64,000 bases of DNA, taken from the NCBI GenBank assembly GCA_030828305.1, contig JAURCU010000002.1:1-64000 (forward strand), in the 5' to 3' direction. Source of the stretch: Luteolibacter sp. (GTDB taxonomy: Bacteria; Verrucomicrobiota; Verrucomicrobiia; Verrucomicrobiales; Akkermansiaceae). Every line of letters begins with the position of its first letter. Positions within the stretch are counted from its first letter, which is position 1. The translations under genes and the position numbers were made by a program. Below, in pieces: positions 60,147 through 64,000 of the stretch. The notes beneath the pieces were generated by a model. The model had not been told where the DNA came from. It saw only the letters and a list, made by a program, of their open reading frames with translations, and searched no databases.

Positions 60147-60743
60147 GTGATCGCAAGACTCCGCGGCAAAATCATTGAAGCCTACCCAAACCGCCTTGTT
60201 GTGGACTGTCAAGGAGTGGGTTACCTGGTAAACATACCCATTTCCACCTTTGATCATCTCAACCCATCCGAGGGCATGGAGGTCGACCTGCGCACCCACC
60301 TACAAGTGCGCGAAACCGCCCACAATCTCTATGGCTTCGCAACCGAGGAAGAGCGCGACCTCTTTCTCATGCTCATCGAGCGGGTCAGCGGCATCGGCCC
60401 CGCGATAGCCATGGCCGTGCTCAGCGGCATGCCTGTCGCCCGCTTCAAGAGCTGCGTCATTAGTGGCGATGCCACACAAATTTCCCGAGTCAAGGGCTTG
60501 GGCAAGAAGACAGCTGAACGCATTGTCCTCGAACTCAAGGATAAGGTCGGAGTCACTGACACATGGCAGGATGCCGCCGCCGGCACAGTCAGCGCTCCCG
60601 CAGCCGATGCCGAACTCGCCCTGATTGCACTGGGCTACAAACAGGTCGACGCGCGCAAGGCCGTGCGCGCCCTTGTGGATGCAGACAGCAACGCTCCCGC
60701 AGAGGAGCTCATCCGTGGCGCGCTTCGAAAATTACAAAGTTAA
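60147..60743 (+). CDS. ruvA: Holliday junction branch migration protein RuvA
   Basis: MIARLRGKIIEAYPNRLVVDCQGVGYLVNIP; SGIGPAIAMAVLSGM; KGLGKKTAERIVLELKDK (HhH). Confidence 0.95.
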   Translation: MIARLRGKIIEAYPNRLVVDCQGVGYLVNIPISTFDHLNPSEGMEVDLRTHLQVRETAHNLYGFATEEERDLFLMLIERVSGIGPAIAMAVLSGMPVARFKSCVISGDATQISRVKGLGKKTAERIVLELKDKVGVTDTWQDAAAGTVSAPAADAELALIALGYKQVDARKAVRALVDADSNAPAEELIRGALRKLQS

Positions 60744-60795
60744 TATATAATTTTATTATTTATATTTTTAATGATGCGGATATTATCACAGCGTC

Positions 60796-61455
60796 ATGCG
60801 CCTGCTTCTGCTTCTGCCCATTTCCGCCATTACCACCCACTCCACCCAGGCTTCCCTGGTCGCTTATTGGAATTTCAACGAGCTCTCCATCACCTCCGCC
60901 GCCACACCCGGATTCAGCGGCGTCCCCATCTCCATCGCCGCCTCCCAAGGATCCGGCACCTTGGATCTGAGCTCTTGGCAGGGGACCGTGGATGACTTCG
61001 CAGGCAGCACCATCAACCGGCTGAATGAAGACTCTGCAGAGGAGTCTCTGAGTCTGATCGCCGGCTCCGCCAACAGCGGAAACGGCAGCTCCATCACCCT
61101 ACAGATTTCGCTGGTCGGGCAGGCCAACCCAGCGCTGAGCATGGCCACTCAAGGAACCGCCACCGGCTTCAATGCCGTGCAGCTTTCCTGGTCCACCGAT
61201 GGAATTCAATTCACCGACTTTGGTGCAAGCTACGATCCCGCCAGCTTCTTTACCCTGCAGAGCTTCGATCTCTCGAGCGTGGACGCACTCGACGGCGCAC
61301 CCGACGTCTGGCTTCGTCTGAGCTTTGATGGCGCCAGTAGCCCCACGGGAAACAACCGCATCGACAACCTGAAAATTCATGCCATGCCGGAACCTTCCGC
61401 GGCCATTCTAGCGATGCTCGGCAGTCTGCTTATCCTGCGCCGCAAGAGGTGCTGA
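60796..61455 (+). CDS. PEP-CTERM sorting-domain protein
   Basis: Signal peptide; C-terminal MPEPSAAILAMLGSLLILRRKRC. Confidence 0.85.
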   Translation: MRLLLLLPISAITTHSTQASLVAYWNFNELSITSAATPGFSGVPISIAASQGSGTLDLSSWQGTVDDFAGSTINRLNEDSAEESLSLIAGSANSGNGSSITLQISLVGQANPALSMATQGTATGFNAVQLSWSTDGIQFTDFGASYDPASFFTLQSFDLSSVDALDGAPDVWLRLSFDGASSPTGNNRIDNLKIHAMPEPSAAILAMLGSLLILRRKRC

Positions 61456-61480
61456 GGCGCCACACCAGCAACTCAGTGCA

Positions 61481-62128
61481 TCAGTCGACCATAATTTCGC
61501 TGCCCATTTGCACCCGCTTAAAGATATAGGGGATCACCTTCTGCGGTCCACGAATGCAGCCATGGGAGGCTGGGTAGCGTTTAACCGGCCCAACGTGGTG
61601 ACCAATACCATCATTGGTCAGGCGCATCCAGTAGGGCATGGGAGCTCCCACAAACTTGCCGCCCTCGGGCACTTCATCGATGCGGATATCAGCGTCACCA
61701 TTTACGAGTTTGCCCTCAGCATCGTAGATGCGACCATACCGGTTGGAAGACTTTTCCACTTTCTTCTCAAGGACCTTGTAGACCCCCTTGGGTGTCGGGT
61801 GGGTTTTGCGTCCGGAACAGATGGGGTAGTCGATAACCACCTGCTCACCATGCAGCAAAAAACCGCGTTGAAGTGAGGTATCGATCTTAATGCGTGTGGC
61901 ATCAGGAGTCATCTGCCCATACAACTCCTTGTCCTTCCAGTAGTCGGAGGTTTTTGGATAATCCTCACGCAGCGCAAAATGCGCGTGCGAGCCCTCCGGA
62001 GGAGCCTTCGGAGCACAGGAATTCAGAGCGTGGCAAAGAAGAGCTCCAAGCAATAAAAACAGACGCCGAAATAGAAATTTCACGATAGAATGATTAAGGT
62101 CAGTGAGATCATTCGGCAAGAAAATCAA
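61481..62128 (-). CDS. L,D-transpeptidase (YkuD), likely lipoprotein
   Basis: YPASHGCIRGPQKVIPYIF; LLLGALLCHALNSC lipobox-like. Confidence 0.85.
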   Translation of the reverse strand: MIFLPNDLTDLNHSIVKFLFRRLFLLLGALLCHALNSCAPKAPPEGSHAHFALREDYPKTSDYWKDKELYGQMTPDATRIKIDTSLQRGFLLHGEQVVIDYPICSGRKTHPTPKGVYKVLEKKVEKSSNRYGRIYDAEGKLVNGDADIRIDEVPEGGKFVGAPMPYWMRLTNDGIGHHVGPVKRYPASHGCIRGPQKVIPYIFKRVQMGSEIMVD

Positions 62129-62202
62129 GTTTTTCCCAGGCCATCATAGACTCAAAAAAGTCTTAGATCCAAAGATCTGGCGCTTCAATGAATGAATTTG
62201 TA

Positions 62203-62406
62203 TCATGCGCCCATTCCATCCCCGCCATGACGGCGCAGCAGCATGAAGCTACCGAGCAAAGCGAGAAAAACAGATGAGGGCTCGGGGATGAGAATGGCTA
62301 GCATACCGGAAGTTGGGGCAGTAGGAGCAATCTTACTGTTGCCAAGACCACTGACACTCAAAAATAGTGGCACACTGAATTGAGCCCAGCCAGCCAGGCA
62401 CTTCAT
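62203..62406 (-). CDS. Short ORF made largely of a PEP-CTERM tail (microprotein or gene remnant)
   Basis: IPEPSSVFLALLGSFMLLRRHGGDG at C-terminus; whole ORF 67 aa. Confidence 0.45.
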   Translation of the reverse strand: MKCLAGWAQFSVPLFLSVSGLGNSKIAPTAPTSGMLAILIPEPSSVFLALLGSFMLLRRHGGDGMGA

Positions 62407-62423
62407 AACCTATTGATTATAAG

Positions 62424-62509
62424 TGCCGCCGGGGGGACTCGAACCCCCACGAAGGTTGCCCTTCAGCGGATTTTAAGTCCGCGGCGTCTACCAATTCCGC
62501 CACGGCGGC
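62424..62509 (-). tRNA. tRNA-Leu (anticodon TAA)
   Basis: Reverse strand gccgccgtggcggaattggtagacgccgcggacttaaaatccgctgaagggcaaccttcgtgggggttcgagtccccccggcggca: 7-bp acceptor stem, long variable arm, GTTCGAGTCC T-loop, CCA not encoded. Confidence 0.95.
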
Positions 62510-62588
62510 TGAGCGTCGAGGGTGAGTGAAACCCCCTACAAGATGCGAATCCAAATCCTTGGGAGAGTGATTGGCAAGGTCAAAGCCC

Positions 62589-63275
62589 TCAGGGCATGGG
62601 CACATCTGAGGTTGGCCAGGGGCGGTCGAGAAAGCTGATTGAGCTGAGCTGGCCTTGGCCATTTTCGTAGAGCACCAGCACGTGGTGGCCTTGTTCGAAA
62701 ACCGGCATCGAGGCCAGACGCTGCTGACCATGTCTGAGCGGCAGGTAGCCGCGGTGCTGTTGGATATAAAAACGCTGTGGTTCCAGACGCCGCAGCGCAA
62801 TTGGCGACCAGGATGCACCGACTTGCCTGATCTCCAAGAAACGACGCGCTTGCACACCCACATCCACGACGGTGGCCACACGGCCTGCTGCCATCGGTGC
62901 CGACTCCAACTTGAGCACATTGATCTGCACGCGTGGCAGCTCCATTCCCACCCTTGGCGCTACCACCATATGCGCTACCAGCGTGATGCACTGGCTAGGC
63001 TTGAGACTCAAGCGTATTTCCCGCTTCAACATTCCATCGACAGAGAAAGTAAGGCGGTGACTGCCTGGTTTTAGACGCCGCAGAGCAGATACCTCTCCTG
63101 ATTTCAGTCCGCCAACCTGCCATGTGCGACCCTTGCTCTCGACTTGAAGGGTCCCCTCGCCCACCGCGTTGGCCACGCGCAGGCCCGCCCACTCGTGTGC
63201 CGCTGCCGTGCCTGGCGTGCCCAGCGCGCCTGGCGAGATCATGATAAATAACAGAATTCTAAAACTCACATTCAT
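62589..63275 (-). CDS. Secreted hypothetical protein
   Basis: Signal peptide, repeated beta-like LRRLKPGSHRLTFSV; start overlaps the upstream ORF's stop region. Confidence 0.6.
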   Translation of the reverse strand: MNVSFRILLFIMISPGALGTPGTAAAHEWAGLRVANAVGEGTLQVESKGRTWQVGGLKSGEVSALRRLKPGSHRLTFSVDGMLKREIRLSLKPSQCITLVAHMVVAPRVGMELPRVQINVLKLESAPMAAGRVATVVDVGVQARRFLEIRQVGASWSPIALRRLEPQRFYIQQHRGYLPLRHGQQRLASMPVFEQGHHVLVLYENGQGQLSSISFLDRPWPTSDVPMP

Positions 63276-64000
63276 GAATGACTCGAACTCTCTGGTTTTG
63301 CATAATCAGCCGCCCATTGGCATCCCGTTTCCCGGGATCCACAAACACACTCATCACCCGCTTGGATTGAGCCGTCACCGTGAGCGAGTCATCCGAACCC
63401 TGCAGGCATTGCCCCACCAGCCAGACCCGAAAGTTGCGAGAGCGAACCCCCGATTGATCATGCACGCGCGCGAACAATTCCTCCGCCGCTTGATCGGACC
63501 ACTGCAGGCCACCATCAGGCTCATGCAGCATGGGATTACCAAAGAGTTTAATCCCTCTGTCATCCACAATGCCGGTCAGTTGCGAAGTGCTGACAAAGGG
63601 CCGCGCGCGAATGATACCATCGGCAATGTGCTCAGCCACTCGGCGCAAACACCCATCAGTAGCCTGCCACTGCTGGGTGGGAGGCGCGAGGGCATACGCA
63701 GTGTCATGGGCCTCACTGATTCTGATCGCAATGGCATCATCCTCAGCAAGCGCCCCATAGGCGAGACAACAGAGGACCTCGCGGCCAGCGGTGTTGAGAT
63801 TGATCCTGCCCTTGATGCGTTTCGGGCCCGTACTAAACAAATCGAGCAAATGGCTCGCCCTCATTCCGGGCTCGTCAAATCGCGGATGCTCGGGCCGGCC
63901 GATGCGAAGCGAGTTACCTCCGCCATGAACGATGCTTGGCAGAGAACCCCAACTCACGCCGGGCCAACGACCACGTCGAATAGGCATCGCAGGTCGTTGC
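63259..64000 (-). CDS. C-terminal part of Verru_Chthon cassette protein A-like protein (runs off window edge)
   Basis: RINLNTAGREVLCCLAYGAL..IADGIIRARPFVSTSQL..; 'NLNTA' plus 'RPF.S' architecture. Confidence 0.5.
   Translation of the reverse strand, partial: QRPAMPIRRGRWPGVSWGSLPSIVHGGGNSLRIGRPEHPRFDEPGMRASHLLDLFSTGPKRIKGRINLNTAGREVLCCLAYGALAEDDAIAIRISEAHDTAYALAPPTQQWQATDGCLRRVAEHIADGIIRARPFVSTSQLTGIVDDRGIKLFGNPMLHEPDGGLQWSDQAAEELFARVHDQSGVRSRNFRVWLVGQCLQGSDDSLTVTAQSKRVMSVFVDPGKRDANGRLIMQNQRVRVIHECEF

Overview
This window looks like a chromosomal segment of a Verrucomicrobiota bacterium. The assignment is inferred from gene content and style: PEP-CTERM tails, a Verru_Chthon-cassette-like ORF, a dcw cluster carrying a LysM gene, and monomeric IDH. 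It is mostly densely packed housekeeping genes. Main blocks: hisC-mnmE; tyrA-aroA-cmk-plsC; monomeric NADP-isocitrate dehydrogenase; hisF and a type-B ribosomal protein L31 gene; an isolated nuoA; a type II secretion/type IV pilus-like set (pseudopilin, GspF and two tandem GspE/PilB ATPases); a division/cell-wall (dcw) cluster on the minus strand (mraZ-rsmH-ftsL-ftsI-murE-murF-mraY-murD-LysM-ftsW); ispA-asd; nuoGHIJKLMN; a PHP phosphatase and pta; lysS; hflX; three separate L,D-transpeptidase genes; ruvA; and one tRNA-Leu(TAA). I saw no CRISPR array, intact IS element, prophage, defence island or obvious biosynthetic cluster. The least explained signals are: (i) the left edge, which appears to be a junction between a phage-type RNA ligase fragment (- strand) and a beta-barrel C-terminus (+ strand), possibly a chimeric join; (ii) a 51-bp direct duplication of the aroA/cmk junction around a 42-bp insert; (iii) a long nested hairpin next to ispA that could be an undescribed structured RNA or a small mobile palindrome; (iv) an intergenic 'GC palindrome + GTTCCT-like' repeat family at gene 3' ends between 54 and 60 kb; (v) a 26-bp tandem repeat in the mraZ-rsmH spacer. 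All calls come from reading the sequence and the supplied translations; no database search was run.
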